Below, one piece after another: positions 1-9,188 of a stretch of DNA of 64,000 bases; position 1 is the stretch's first letter; every line of letters begins with the position of its first letter. A program made the position numbers and the translations under genes. The DNA is from Lepas anatifera. Taxonomy: Eukaryota; Arthropoda; Thecostraca; Lepadidae. The stretch spans positions 32,023-96,022 of the forward strand of contig JAOTON010001933.1 in NCBI GenBank assembly GCA_034440635.1, in the 5' to 3' direction. The notes beneath the pieces were generated by a model. The model was given only the letters and a program-made list of their open reading frames with translations. It made no database searches and was not told where the DNA came from.

Positions 1-603
1 GTGATACCTTTCACTGCGGGTCTATACTAACCACACCTATACTCTTACTAACAATCTAACTATCCTCTCACACTTCTTTCTCTGCGCGGCGGCTGCCCAG
101 CCGAAGAGGGGAGCTGCAACTTCACCTCCGGGTTGCAGGGTAAATCGCGGCACCCTGGCCAGGTGTTTAGCGCACTTTCTAAAATACGAAATTATTGAAT
201 TAACGGAGGCTTTCGAGTAACGTATACAAGCGGACATCAATAGCTGACACACAAAATTCTAAATTCTAAATTCCAAATTCTAAATTTCAAATTCTAAATT
301 CCAAATTCTAAATTTCAAACTCTAAATTTAAGGTCTTCAGCCACAGAAATAACCTTCGCACTCTGCGGGTCTAAACTTATTAAAAGACCTCCCTTGGCAT
401 GGCTATGCCATTGCCACGACTGTCCATTTGCAAGCTAAAATATCTTGCAACCCATTACTTGAAATAACTCCCATTGCTTTAACAGACTAACGTAGCTTAC
501 CCTCACACAAAATTCTAAAAATTCTCCCACACACTCCTTTAGAGGCGGGCAAAGGTGCTATGCACAGAACGCCTAATAAAAAGCCATTGATTGATTGATT
601 GAT
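1..603 (+). mobile_element. 3' end of a non-LTR retrotransposon (copy 0)
   Basis: The sequence is the reverse complement of the 3' untranslated region of copy A (8402-8989), with only scattered differences by eye, for example around 427-436. It carries the same tandem AAATTCTAAATTCC-type array, the same AATAAA-containing end (about 574-580), and then a tail of TTGA repeats at 584-603. The element therefore points rightward and its coding part lies off the left edge of the window. Its 3' flank is not the histone H4-H3 site but a SINE-like sequence. Whether this copy is intact upstream cannot be seen. Confidence 0.85.
255..330. repeat. AT-rich minisatellite in element 3' UTR (copy 0)
   Basis: Alternating AAATTCTAAATT and CCAAATTCTAAATTTC units. 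The same array, with a different number of units, sits in the 3' UTRs of copies A and C. Confidence 0.85.
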
Positions 604-747
604 CGGGTTCAAGGCCCGGCGGCTTCCCTGAACAAGGAGCAAGCTGGCTCCCGAGAAACCCTTCCAACAGGGAAAGAGTTGGCGACGCCATATGACCCTG
701 GCAGTTGGTGCGTCGATAAGCCCCAAAAATTAATTAATTAATTAATA
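604..747 (+). mobile_element. SINE fragment, tRNA-derived, with ATTA tail
   Basis: A stretch beginning GGGTTCAAGGCCC resembles a tRNA T-arm or B-box. It is followed by a body that recurs at about 1597-1655 (GGCTTCCCTGAACAA, GCTGGCTCCC, AGAAAC), and it ends in an (ATTA)n tail at about 729-747. The upstream tRNA-like head seen in the second copy is missing here; the TTGA tail of copy 0 abuts the body instead. I infer that the non-LTR element inserted into, or recombined with, this SINE. The tRNA of origin cannot be assigned by eye. Confidence 0.6.
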
Positions 748-1559
748 AGATGATAATAAACACAGGAGATATGAAAGTAAATTTAGGAAGAATTGAGCTG
801 TGTTGTTTCAATATATCCGAAAAAACACTAATCATTTACATTTTTAATGGAAAACAATACTCATAACACACATATTTGTCTTCTGCCTTCCGGACTGGGA
901 AGCTAATGAAGATGAGTCGATTTCCAAACCCTTGCACCGTACCTGTAAGAGCAAACAAGAGTACGCTCTTAGACAGGACGGGAGAGCAATTGCAGAATCG
1001 ACAATTGTAGTAATAGAGCCAGCTTTCCTGCTTTGATTATACGGGACAGCGTTGCTACCCTTGTACTGGCTTAGTTGCGTGTTCATATCATTATGGAGGA
1101 CGACTAATGTTGGTTTTAAAACAATGCCTGAACTACTTTTTGTTTTGCACGAACTGGGTTTTGTCCTTCTTTAGTGTTGGTTGTGCTCTAGTGAACCCCG
1201 ATATCAGGGCTGTATTCGTATAGAAAGCACCATGTGCATGGGTACGAAAAGCTCCAGGGCAGTCTGCGGGAGGCCTGAGCCGGCTAGCTGCCGTGCTGGC
1301 GCCGGCGGGCCGGACAGCAGATACCAGTCGGGAGACCTTGGAGGGGTAATGTGACAACAGGAGGTAAGAAAGTCTGCTGCGTTAATGCCACTCTCTCACG
1401 GCGGCCTGCGATTTATTTCCAAGTGGCTTGCATTGCTGTTTTGTAATAATTGACCTTGTTGGTTTCACTTTTAAGTCAATCTATTTAGTATGCAATTGGC
1501 GTCAAACACCGAAGAGGGACGTCATGGGCATACATTTCCATCTCTACCACTCAAGTGCG
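748..1559. other. Unassigned intergenic sequence with a dispersed repeat
   Basis: No gene is recognised. Positions about 877-1018 resemble 3837-3980 in the same orientation: both have GAAGATGAGTCGATTT, then CCTGTAAGAGCA, then a GCAGAATC.AC word. This points to an old dispersed repeat family of about 140 bp. Short ORFs on both strands here lack recognisable domains and are probably chance. Confidence 0.4.
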
Positions 1560-1700
1560 TACGCCGCCGCGACGTGGCTGGCTTCGATTCAGCCGACCCG
1601 GGTTCAAAGCCCAGCGGCTTCCCTGAACAAAGAGCATGCTGGCTCCCAAGAAACTCTGTTATATTCCATTGCCGGTTTAAAACACATAATTAATGGTAAT
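1560..1700 (+). mobile_element. SINE, tRNA-derived, second copy
   Basis: A GC-rich head (GACGTGGCTGGCTTCGATTC) precedes GGGTTCAAAGCCC, which looks like a tRNA T-arm/B-box. The body matches the SINE at 604-690. No clean target duplication was found, and the 3' limit is uncertain. Confidence 0.5.
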
Positions 1701-1970
1701 TATCAAAACTAATTGGGGCGCAAATTGAATTTTGTTGTTTGTGAATCCCGGGTGAACGAATTAGTGTGCTCAGCTGGAACCAGTCAATTGACTGGTGCAG
1801 TCGTTCTAGCTATACCCACTTTCTACCCGCCCAAGGCTTGGCGATTAAGCATTAAAAATACATTTATTGAATTTAAAATTAGGCATATCCATGTCCAATC
1901 ACTGGCAAACCTGAAATACGAAGGTAATGCTTGACTCTGCGCTAGAGGGACAGCAAATACCGCACCAAGA

Positions 1971-3005
1971 TTTAACCCTCGCCCCACCGAGGGGGTCATC
2001 GATGGCCCCCCTAAGGTTTTTCCGGGATAACAGAAAAATGAAGAGGCCCAGCACCGCGGTTGAGAGCTCTACCTCTCACTGCATCATTTTCCCACCATCC
2101 CTGAAATTTTTTACCCCTGTTCACCTAAGGTCAGGTCACCAGACGAGGTCAACCAAGGTCACCTCACTTCAACTTTAGAGCTCTGTAAGAGCTACATTTC
2201 GAAGTCGATCGATTTGAAACTTCCTACACTTTATGGTCACTCCAGGGTCTATAAGGTGTACATCCGGGATTTTTCGATTTCGTACCCTGAGGTCAGGTCA
2301 CGAGGTGACCTCTCCCATTGAAAAAGCATGGGGAAAAGCTGTCTTATGGTCTAAAAGTCACCAAAGCGATTGAAAATGCTCAGCTTGATCAGAAAAGCGT
2401 TCTTTGACACCTTTTCACGGATTCCAGGGGCCATATTTGGGCTTTGAACTCTTTAAGGTCATCCAAGTTCACCAGGGGTCAAAATCAGTATTTTGACAAT
2501 AACTTTTGACCTAATTAAGTTAGAGCGCTGAAACAAACACCATCGTGTTTGTCTTGTCACTGGCTTTCATTTGAGATGCGGCAAGGTCACTTTCTGACCT
2601 TTCGTGACCTCAGGTCATCTTAGGTCACGAGGTGACCTCTGGAGGTCAAACCACTAGCGGGAGGTCTTTACGTTTCACATACCGGAAAAAGGATTGACAA
2701 TTTCCTATCAAATGTACTTTACCAGACCTCAATAGCTCTAATGGCATAATAATTATGCCCAGTTTGCTTAAGCATTGCATATTTGAGTGAAAATAGCCGA
2801 TCTTGACCTAATTTGCCCTCTGGAGGTCAAACCATTGACCTGAGCACTAAAACACGTGAAGTAATTTTTTACTGAATTCACGTGGGCTGTCTAATGCACT
2901 TTGCAGATTTGCGCTAACGTCAATATTTTCGGAGTCAGAGGGGGGCTTCGATGGCCCCCCGGTGGGGCGAAGGTGGCGCTGGACCCCCGGTGGGGCGCGG
3001 GTTAA
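1971..3005. mobile_element. About 1 kb element with inverted ends, AGGTCA-rich interior
   Basis: The left end (1971-2016) and the reverse complement of the right end (2940-3005) share TTAACCC, CGCCCCACCG and GGCCATCGA/GGCCCCCC blocks. The right end has an extra approximately 28 bp duplication. The interior has many AGGTCA/TGACCT words, dense at 2125-2165, 2285-2315, 2583-2660 and 2795-2845. No ORF with a recognisable transposase is present, so this is probably a non-autonomous DNA element or a relic. Related GC-rich ends occur in each histone H3-H1 spacer (about 33462-33560). Confidence 0.5.
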
Positions 3006-3338
3006 TGGGCTTGGGATATATAGATATGCTTATTGAACTATCCACCACTCAACAATGGTTGAAAAGAAGGAAAACTGAACGGGGTTGCAGGACAGCAGGA
3101 TGCATGCATTGTTGTTATACGCAACTGCAATAGTTTTAACATGAAATTACAGACGGTGCTTCAGAGGAAATGTCAGGAGCACACCAAAACTGAGCTGTTA
3201 TTCTTGGCCACCTACGTCTTGAAGGACTAAATATAAATTCACATCGACCATCACGATTTGATAACACAAGCATTAATAGACAACATAAGCCGACACACAA
3301 ACTATTACAATCAATCTAAGCCAGACCATGGAAAATAC

Positions 3339-3795
3339 TTAAAGGAAATGTGACACCTTGGTCGAATCCTGGAATTTAGTGTAATTAGGCGTACTTTTAG
3401 TAAAAAATAATGAAACCACTCATGATTTCTCTGAAAAATGTACAATAAGCTCAATATTTGGTTTTTAAAAATACTCCTCTAGAAAAAGAAATAAATATCA
3501 GCCTGTGGATGATGTCATGATCTGGCAACCACTACCATGCTTGAAACGCTCCAAGGGCTTCGATTGGCTGATGCTCATCGTGACATCAGCATATGTCGGC
3601 ACACCAGTAGCTCACAACAATGGCCGCCGGCGACGGGGTGCTGAGGGGGCTGGTGTGAGGTACGTTTTAGCTTTTTTCTACGGAAATATCGAGTTCCAAG
3701 ACAAATGAAATATGGAGTACCGGGTTTTCCGACCTCCTTTACAACTTGGCTATCTCAGTTAAAATCACGTTGTGAAGGTGCTACATTCCCTTTAA
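3339..3795. mobile_element. MITE flanked by TTAA (piggyBac-like)
   Basis: The left end TTAAAGGAAATGTGACACCTT and the reverse complement of the right end, TTAAAGGGAATGTAGCACCTT, match at all but a few positions, giving terminal inverted repeats of about 20 bp. TTAA stands at both extremes, as expected for piggyBac-type target duplication. The 457 bp interior has no transposase. It includes a GC-rich patch ATGGCCGCCGGCGACGG near 3620 and CRE-like TGACATCA words. Family assignment rests only on TTAA and the ends. Confidence 0.55.
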
Positions 3796-3836
3796 GAGAT
3801 ACACCCCTGTAGTTGTATTCTACGCAAACTTGTATA

Positions 3837-3980
3837 AATATCAGGCTTCTGACTTTGACACTGGGCAGGAGACGAAGATGAGTCGATTTGCAAACACTGT
3901 TCCGCACCTGTAAGAGCAGGTTTATACTACACTCTAGACAGAACGGAACAGAAGTCGCAGAATCAACCATTGAGTAGCTG
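3837..3980 (+). repeat. Dispersed repeat, second copy of the 877-1018 family
   Basis: Shares AAGATGAGTCGATTT, CACCTGTAAGAGCA and GCAGAATCAAC with 877-1018 in the same order and spacing, at clearly reduced identity. No coding capacity or terminal structure was recognised. Confidence 0.45.
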
Positions 3981-5411
3981 GAGATGTCTTCACATGCTTC
4001 TCAAGTCCCGCACTTGCGTGCCCTGTGCTTCCATGTCTACACTGCAATCTTCATTTTGTAGCTGCGCACAACTACTGTTCTCAATATATAAACTTATCCG
4101 GTAATGGGGAACGAGCAATGCCGACGACAAAGTTTACCTCAAGCGGGGGTAAACCAAACAGTTATGTTACAAAAACAGGGAATTGAAGTAGCACGAAACG
4201 ACACAGAGCAGAGGCAGCAGCAAAGAAATCATAAAAACACTCCATACCGGTTCCAGCAACACTTCAGAGGCAGATACAGACCTGTTCCGATGCCATTTCC
4301 ACGGAAAAAACAGCGTAAAACTTCTTCCAAAAAAGGAATCAGAGCCTTCTTCTTCAATTGGAAGCTACACAAATTCGCAGTTATCGTGCACTTCACTAAC
4401 GCGTCTCGCTGACGCTCCGCGCAGCCACGCGCACCCTCCCCGTCGCACGCCTGTCGGCCAACTGAAGCACCTGATTGGCTGCCGCGCCGCCGCCGCGCCG
4501 GCCGGCTGCGGCGGCGACAGTGGCGCCTTCAGCTGATGTTCCCTGGGAGGGTGAATTTAATGAAACACCAAATAATTTGTATTTTACTCATATCTAGCCA
4601 TTTCTTGATTGTAAAAAAATGCGGGAATAGCCTCTGAATACTCAATCATGGTACGCCTCTGCATAACTGCAGGGGCTCTGGTGATGCCAATCTAGGACAG
4701 CTATGGTGATGCTAAGGCTACTATTTTATTGTTTATTAGTCCAAATATCAATAGTTCGTAAAACAAATACATTGCATTTTTGTTTGCCATAAAATTCTAC
4801 ATATAAATATGACCTTATCTCAAAATGACCAAAAATCGGCCAAATCTGAAGGCTAAAGAAATATATTAAATTTTCATTGAAAATAAAGATACGCATCTAA
4901 ATATACCCTTATCCCAAAATGAGCAAAATCGTCAAAAACCTTGTGGTCGGTGGCGTATTTGATCCTCCCACAAAGAACCAAAGTCAAAATTTCTGGTAGC
5001 GGCCGACCAGAAATGATGAAACCGACAAAGGCAGGTTAAAGGGTATCCGCACCGGCCGTTCTAGTCACTTGTGGTCGGCTGTGTATTTTTTTTTACCTTG
5101 CCATTTCTTACCAGAAATGGCGAAGGTTGAAATTTTTGGTAGGAATGACCCTGGGTGCTTTTTCAGCCCGAACAATTGTTACAATTTCTCCACTGGCACA
5201 AAATTTCAGGCCTCTATCTCAAGCACAAGTCTCAGAATCTGCTTCACAGCTAAGCATTCTCTCGGTTTCCAAGCTGTAAACCTACTACCGGCCGATCACG
5301 CAACTTTGTTAGGGCGCCGCTAAGGAACTTGCAGGGTTTTTTTTTGTTAGCGATAACCCCATTCATTGGTGCACTTGGTTTTTGTTTTCATTGGTGGACC
5401 GGATCCAGAGA
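3981..5411. other. Unassigned sequence with a short GC-rich island
   Basis: No gene is recognised. About 4398-4545 is very CpG-rich (GCCGCGCCGCCGCCGCG type) and contains GATTGGCT, an inverted CCAAT box, so it could be a promoter-like island. A 102-codon ORF at 4104-4412 is Gln/Arg/Lys-rich at its C-terminal half and has no family I can name. The rest is AT-rich with scattered AAAATTTC and AAAATGACCAAAA words. Confidence 0.3.
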
Positions 5412-7278
5412 TTAAGATTTTAGCAGTCTTAGTAATTTTTATGACCAACCAAAATGTAAGATAATATGTGAAGAATTATTGAAAATGAGGAAGTTGATAC
5501 TAACGTTTTCAAAATGTACCATTCTTCAGCCATTTTCGATGCAAATATGTCATTAAAAAATTGACACAGTATTACCGCTCTTAAAAGCCACGGTCAAGCC
5601 TATGGGCGATCAGAAACGACAAACAGCCTCTGCAATGGAGCCGTCGTCATTTGTGGTACGAAAAGTTTTCGACCAGGCCAGAAATGCCGACAGAAGCGCT
5701 AAGGTTGACGCGTCGGCATTTCTGGTCTCCTCGAAGCTAAGAGGTAAAGTTTTCGTACCAAAAATGCCTACTCTGCCTCAGCACGGCAGAGTCGGCATTT
5801 GTGGTACGTTTCGTTTACCTCTTAGCTTCGAGGAGACCAGAATTGCCGACGCGTCAACCTTAGCGTCACCCTTAGCGGCTCAGCATTGGAGAGTCGGCAT
5901 TTGTGGTACGTTTCGTTTACCCGTTTGATTCGAGCAAACCAGAAATGCCGACTTTGCTGCTAAGGGTGACTGTAAGGGCGGGTGGGCATTTCTGGTCGCT
6001 CGGGTAATGTTTTCGTACCAAAAATACCTACTCTGCCTCAGCACGGCAGAGTCGGCATTTGTGGTACGTTTCGTTTACCTCTTAGCTTCGAGGAGACCAG
6101 AATTGCCGACGCGTCAACCTTAGCGTCACCCTTAGCGGCTCAGCATTGGAGAGTCGGCATTTGTGGTACGTTTCGTTTACCCGTTTGATTCGAGCAAACC
6201 AGAAATGCCGACTTTACTGCTAAGGGTGACTGTAAGGGCGGGTGGGCATTTCTGGTCGCTCGGGTATTCTTTCATGCCACAAATGACGATGGGTCCATTG
6301 CTAAGAAAGTTCTAATTCTACCCTGTTACAGCCGTTTTCGATGGAGACATGTCATTGCAAAAGTGTTCGCCGTGATCGATTTGATAAGTGTGTATTTTTT
6401 TTTGGGTTGAAATAGAGCAAAACTTGTTTGGCTTTAAAAACACTATATAGATTTTTATGGCGAACAAAAATGCAATATATTTGTTTCACCACTTCTTGCA
6501 AATGAGGAATACTTCTCCAATTTTACCGTGTTGCATCGGTTTTCTATGGAAGCATGACATTACAAAATTGATCAGGACACATAATATTACCGCTCCTCAA
6601 AGCCACGGTCAAGCTTATGCCTATCGGCGACCAGAAACGAGAAACAGCCTTTGCAATGCAGCCGTCGTCATTTTTGGTATGAAAGAATACCCGAGCGACC
6701 AGAAATGCCCACCTGCCCTTACAGTCACCCTTAGCAGCAAAGTCGGCATTTCTGGTTTGCTCGAATCAAACGGGTAAACGAAACGTACCACAAATGCCGA
6801 CTCTCCAATGCTGAGCCGCTAAGGGTGACGCTAAGGTTGACGCGTCGGCAATTCTGGTCTCCTCGAAGCTAAGAGGTAAACGAAACGTACCACAAATGCC
6901 GACTCTGCCGTGCTGAGCCAGAGTCGGCATTTTTGGTACGAAAACTTTACCTCTTAGCTTCGAGGACACCAGAAATGCCGACGCGTCAACCTTAGCGCTT
7001 CTGTCAACATTTCTGGCCTGGTCGAAAACTTTTCATACCACAAATGACTACGGCTGCATTGCAGGCTGTTTGTCGTTTCTGGTCGCCCATAGGCTTGACC
7101 GTGGCTTTTAAGAGCGGTAATACTGTGTCAATTTTTAATGACATATTTGCATCGAAAATGGCTGAAGAATGGTACATATTGGAAACGTTAGTATCAACTT
7201 CCTGATTTTCAATAATTCTTCGCATATTATCTTACATTTTGGTTGGTCATAAAAATTACTAAGACTGCTAAAATCTTA
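5412..7278. mobile_element. Large foldback (inverted-repeat) element
   Basis: About 5412-6285 and 6665-7278 are long inverted repeats of each other. The outer ends are AAGATTTTAGCAGTCTTAG on the left and its complement on the right. The arms are built from repeated GTCGGCATTT(G/C)TGGTACG and CTCCTCGAAGCTAAGAGG modules, so smaller hairpins nest inside them. The left arm carries a perfect-period 260 bp direct duplication (5749-6008 and 6009-6268), which makes it longer than the right arm. The approximately 375 bp centre (6290-6665) has no transposase. Open frames here merely read the modules. Confidence 0.75.
5749..6268. repeat. 260 bp tandem duplication inside the foldback left arm
   Basis: The marker TTTCGTACCA recurs at 5751 and 6011, exactly 260 bp apart, and the following sequence is almost the same. 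Differences include AATGCC versus AATACC shortly after the marker. The right arm has a single equivalent. Confidence 0.85.
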
Positions 7279-7284
7279 ATGCTA

Positions 7285-7600
7285 ACCCCTATTCGCCATA
7301 TTTGCTGTTAATAGGAAGAAATTAAGTCATAATCATAAATAACTAGGGATAAATTAAAATGAAATAATGTAAATATGCCAATGATTTAGAATGACATTAT
7401 GTTTAATGTCAATGATTTACGTTTCCAAAACAATAGCTGCGGTCAGCACTATATCACGGCAGTCTGCAATCGAATCCACGCCAACGTAATTAGGTGGCCT
7501 TCAAAAAGGCCTATTATTTTGTGTTGGCCTTAAGAAAGGCACTTCACCCTCAGGCGCCAGTCTTGGGAAGAAGCAGGCCTGATGAACCATAATATACAAA
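7285..7600 (-). pseudogene. Remnant of the histone H2A 3' flank, inverted
   Basis: Read on the minus strand, this matches the region downstream of the intact H2A genes (38331-38620). It has the GACTGGCGCCT just after the stop, both histone stem-loops (GGCCTT.AAGGCC types at about 7500-7545), and CGTTGGCGTGGATTCGATTGCAG. It continues into the AT-rich spacer as far as the GCAAATATGGC word, where the foldback element starts. A few bases of the H2A C-terminal coding end survive in damaged form near 7575-7600; the rest of the gene is absent. Orientation is opposite to H2A in the regular units, so the array edge has been rearranged. Confidence 0.65.
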
Positions 7601-7684
7601 CAAGTCGGGAAAGTACACATTAACGGTAAAATATCACCCCCTTTAAAGCCCTGGCCCTATGGCTGCCGCCATTACACGTCAGCA

Positions 7685-8270
7685 TTGGGCGGTCGTCATT
7701 TGTGGCACGACATTATTTCGCCCATACCAGAAATGCCGAAGGCACCCATAAGGGTGCTTTTCACCCTGAATACCGATAAGTCGGCATTTGTGGTATCTTG
7801 GATGCAAAGAGGTAAAGATGTCGTACCAGAAATGCCGACTCTACCTCAGCATTGGAAAGTCGGCATTTCTGGTACGTTTCGTTTACCTCTTAGCTTCGAA
7901 GAAACCAGTATTGCCGATTGGCTGTTAGACTGTGGGTCGGCAATTCTGGTTTCTTCGAAGCTAAGAGGTAAACGAAACGTACCAGAAATGCCGACTGCGC
8001 TCACCATGGGGAGAGTCGGCATTTCTGGTACGTTTGGTTTACCCGTTTGATTCGAGCGCACCAGAAATGCCGACTTTGTCCGTTGGCGTCGCCCTTGTGG
8101 CCGGTGGGCAGAAGTGGTGCGACATTATACCCGCCGCTAACGGTGAACGCAAGGGCGAAAAGCGCGGCAGATGTCAGAGGCTGTACTGGAGTCGGCAAAA
8201 GTGGCCACATTATTTGCGAGCGGCCGGTATGGCCGAGCCGTTTGAAAAGTCGGCAATTCTGGTATGACAT
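7685..8270. repeat. Palindromic GTCGGCATTTCTGGTACG repeat block
   Basis: This is the same modular family as the 5412-7278 foldback. It includes a near-perfect hairpin: arms 7858-7917 and 7937-7996, 60 bp each with one mismatch and a 19 nt loop. Flanking modules repeat ACCAGAAATGCCGAC and CATTTCTGG in both orientations. No protein of its own is credible. Confidence 0.75.
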
Positions 8271-8276
8271 TATGCT

Positions 8277-8364
8277 GCCCTGGATGTTATCCCTTAAGAC
8301 TTTTCGGTGGCGCTTGGCTCCCCCCTTTACCGAGCCCCTTGCCTCCCTTGCCGCGTCCAGTCAT
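8277..8364 (-). pseudogene. Histone H4 5' fragment
   Basis: The minus strand starts ATG at 8364-8362 and reads the first 15 residues or so of H4 ([15 protein letters not shown]). An extra G in a G run then shifts the frame, and homology with the DNA continues to about the Asn-Ile-Gln-Gly codons before stopping. It has several substitutions compared with the three intact H4 genes, so it is an old truncated copy. Its 5' leader (8365-8401) is intact up to the retrotransposon insertion site, so it marks the left boundary of the histone array. Confidence 0.8.
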
Positions 8365-8390
8365 TTTCGATTTTCAGGGATGATATCGAT

Positions 8391-8401
8391 ATTCGGTGAC
8401 C
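8391..8401. repeat. Target-site word, 3' side of copy A
   Basis: ATTCGGTGACC, preceded by the native H4 leader GATATCGAT and followed directly by the element tail. The same word occurs at 15692-15702 on the other side of copy A, so it is read as an 11 bp target-site duplication. Confidence 0.85.
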
Positions 8402-8661
8402 TGCTTGCTTATGGCTTTTTATTAGGCGTTCTGTGCATAGCACCTTTGCCCGCCTCTAAAGGAGTGTGTGGGAGAATTTTAGAATTTAGTGTGAGGGCAA
8501 GCTACGTTAGTCTGTTAAAGCAATGGGAGTTATTTCAAGTAATGGGTTGCAAGATGTTTTAGCTTGCAAGTGGACGGTCGTGGCAATGGCATAGCCATGC
8601 CAAGGGAGGGCTTTTAATAAGTTTAGACCCGCAGAGTGCGAAGGTTATTTCTGTGGTTGAA

Positions 8662-8735
8662 GACCTTATAAATTTAGAGTTTGAAATTTAGAATTTGGAA
8701 TTTAGAATTTGGAATTTAGAATTTAGAATTTTGTG
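8662..8735. repeat. AT-rich minisatellite in copy A 3' UTR
   Basis: Tandem TTTAGAATTTGGAA-like units. The unit number differs from copy C (23102-23178) and copy 0 (255-330). Confidence 0.85.
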
Positions 8736-8965
8736 TGTCAGCTATTGATGTCCGTTTGTATACGTTACTCGAAAGCCTCCGTTAACTCAATAATTTCGTA
8801 TTTTAGAAAGTGCGCTAAACACCTGGCCAGGGTGCCGCGATTTACCCTGCAACCCGGAGGTGAAGTTGCAGCTCCCCTCTTCGGCTGGGCAGCCGCCGCG
8901 CAGAGAAAGAAGTGTGAGAGGATAGTTAGATTGTTAGTAAGAGTATAGGTGTGGTTAGTATAGAC

Positions 8966-8989
8966 CCGCAGTGAAAGGTATCACTGCGG
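8966..8989 (-). other. Perfect hairpin in 3' UTR (copy A)
   Basis: CCGCAGTGA - 6 nt loop - TCACTGCGG: a 9 bp stem present in copies A and C (23410-23433) and in part in copy 0 at base 1. In other non-LTR elements, 3' UTR structures are recognised by the reverse transcriptase; that role here is inference. Confidence 0.6.
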
Positions 8990-9188
8990 TGAAGAAATCT
9001 AGCCTATCTAACCTAACCTGATTTCAAAGTTAGCCTAACATAACCTATCCTTAGCCTACAATGAACCATTTAAAGGTTACAAAACTATTGCTTAAATTTC
9101 GCAGTGGATCAGCTATGATTAGAAAATAGGCAAGTCCTACTTTGGGGGTGCACCATGCACCCTCATCATATATACTGGGAGGAGTGAT

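Larger units (their letters stand above)
8402..9188 (-). other. 3' UTR and tail of copy A
   Basis: Holds a sense-strand AATAAA about 20 nt from the end, a tail reading ATAAGCAAGCA before the target word, the AT-rich minisatellite (about 8662-8735), and a perfect hairpin at 8966-8989. The segment 8402-8989 is shared with copy 0 at the left edge of the window; 8990-9188 is shared with copy C. Confidence 0.8.

Noticed and set aside
5600..8270. Regularly repeated GTCGGCATTT words resembling a CRISPR array
   Set aside because: The repeats are in both orientations, of unequal spacing, and nested in a long palindrome in a eukaryotic genome; foldback modules explain them.
8733..8948. A 71-codon frame in the element 3' UTR, found in copies A and C and inverted at 37-252
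   Set aside because: Antisense to the element and without a domain; its conservation follows from the recent common origin of the copies.
9000..9060. Telomere-like TTAGG words in the element 3' UTR (AGGTTAGGTTAG on the sense strand)
   Set aside because: Only two or three degenerate units, not a tandem array; no sign of telomeric targeting since the ends lie on the histone word.
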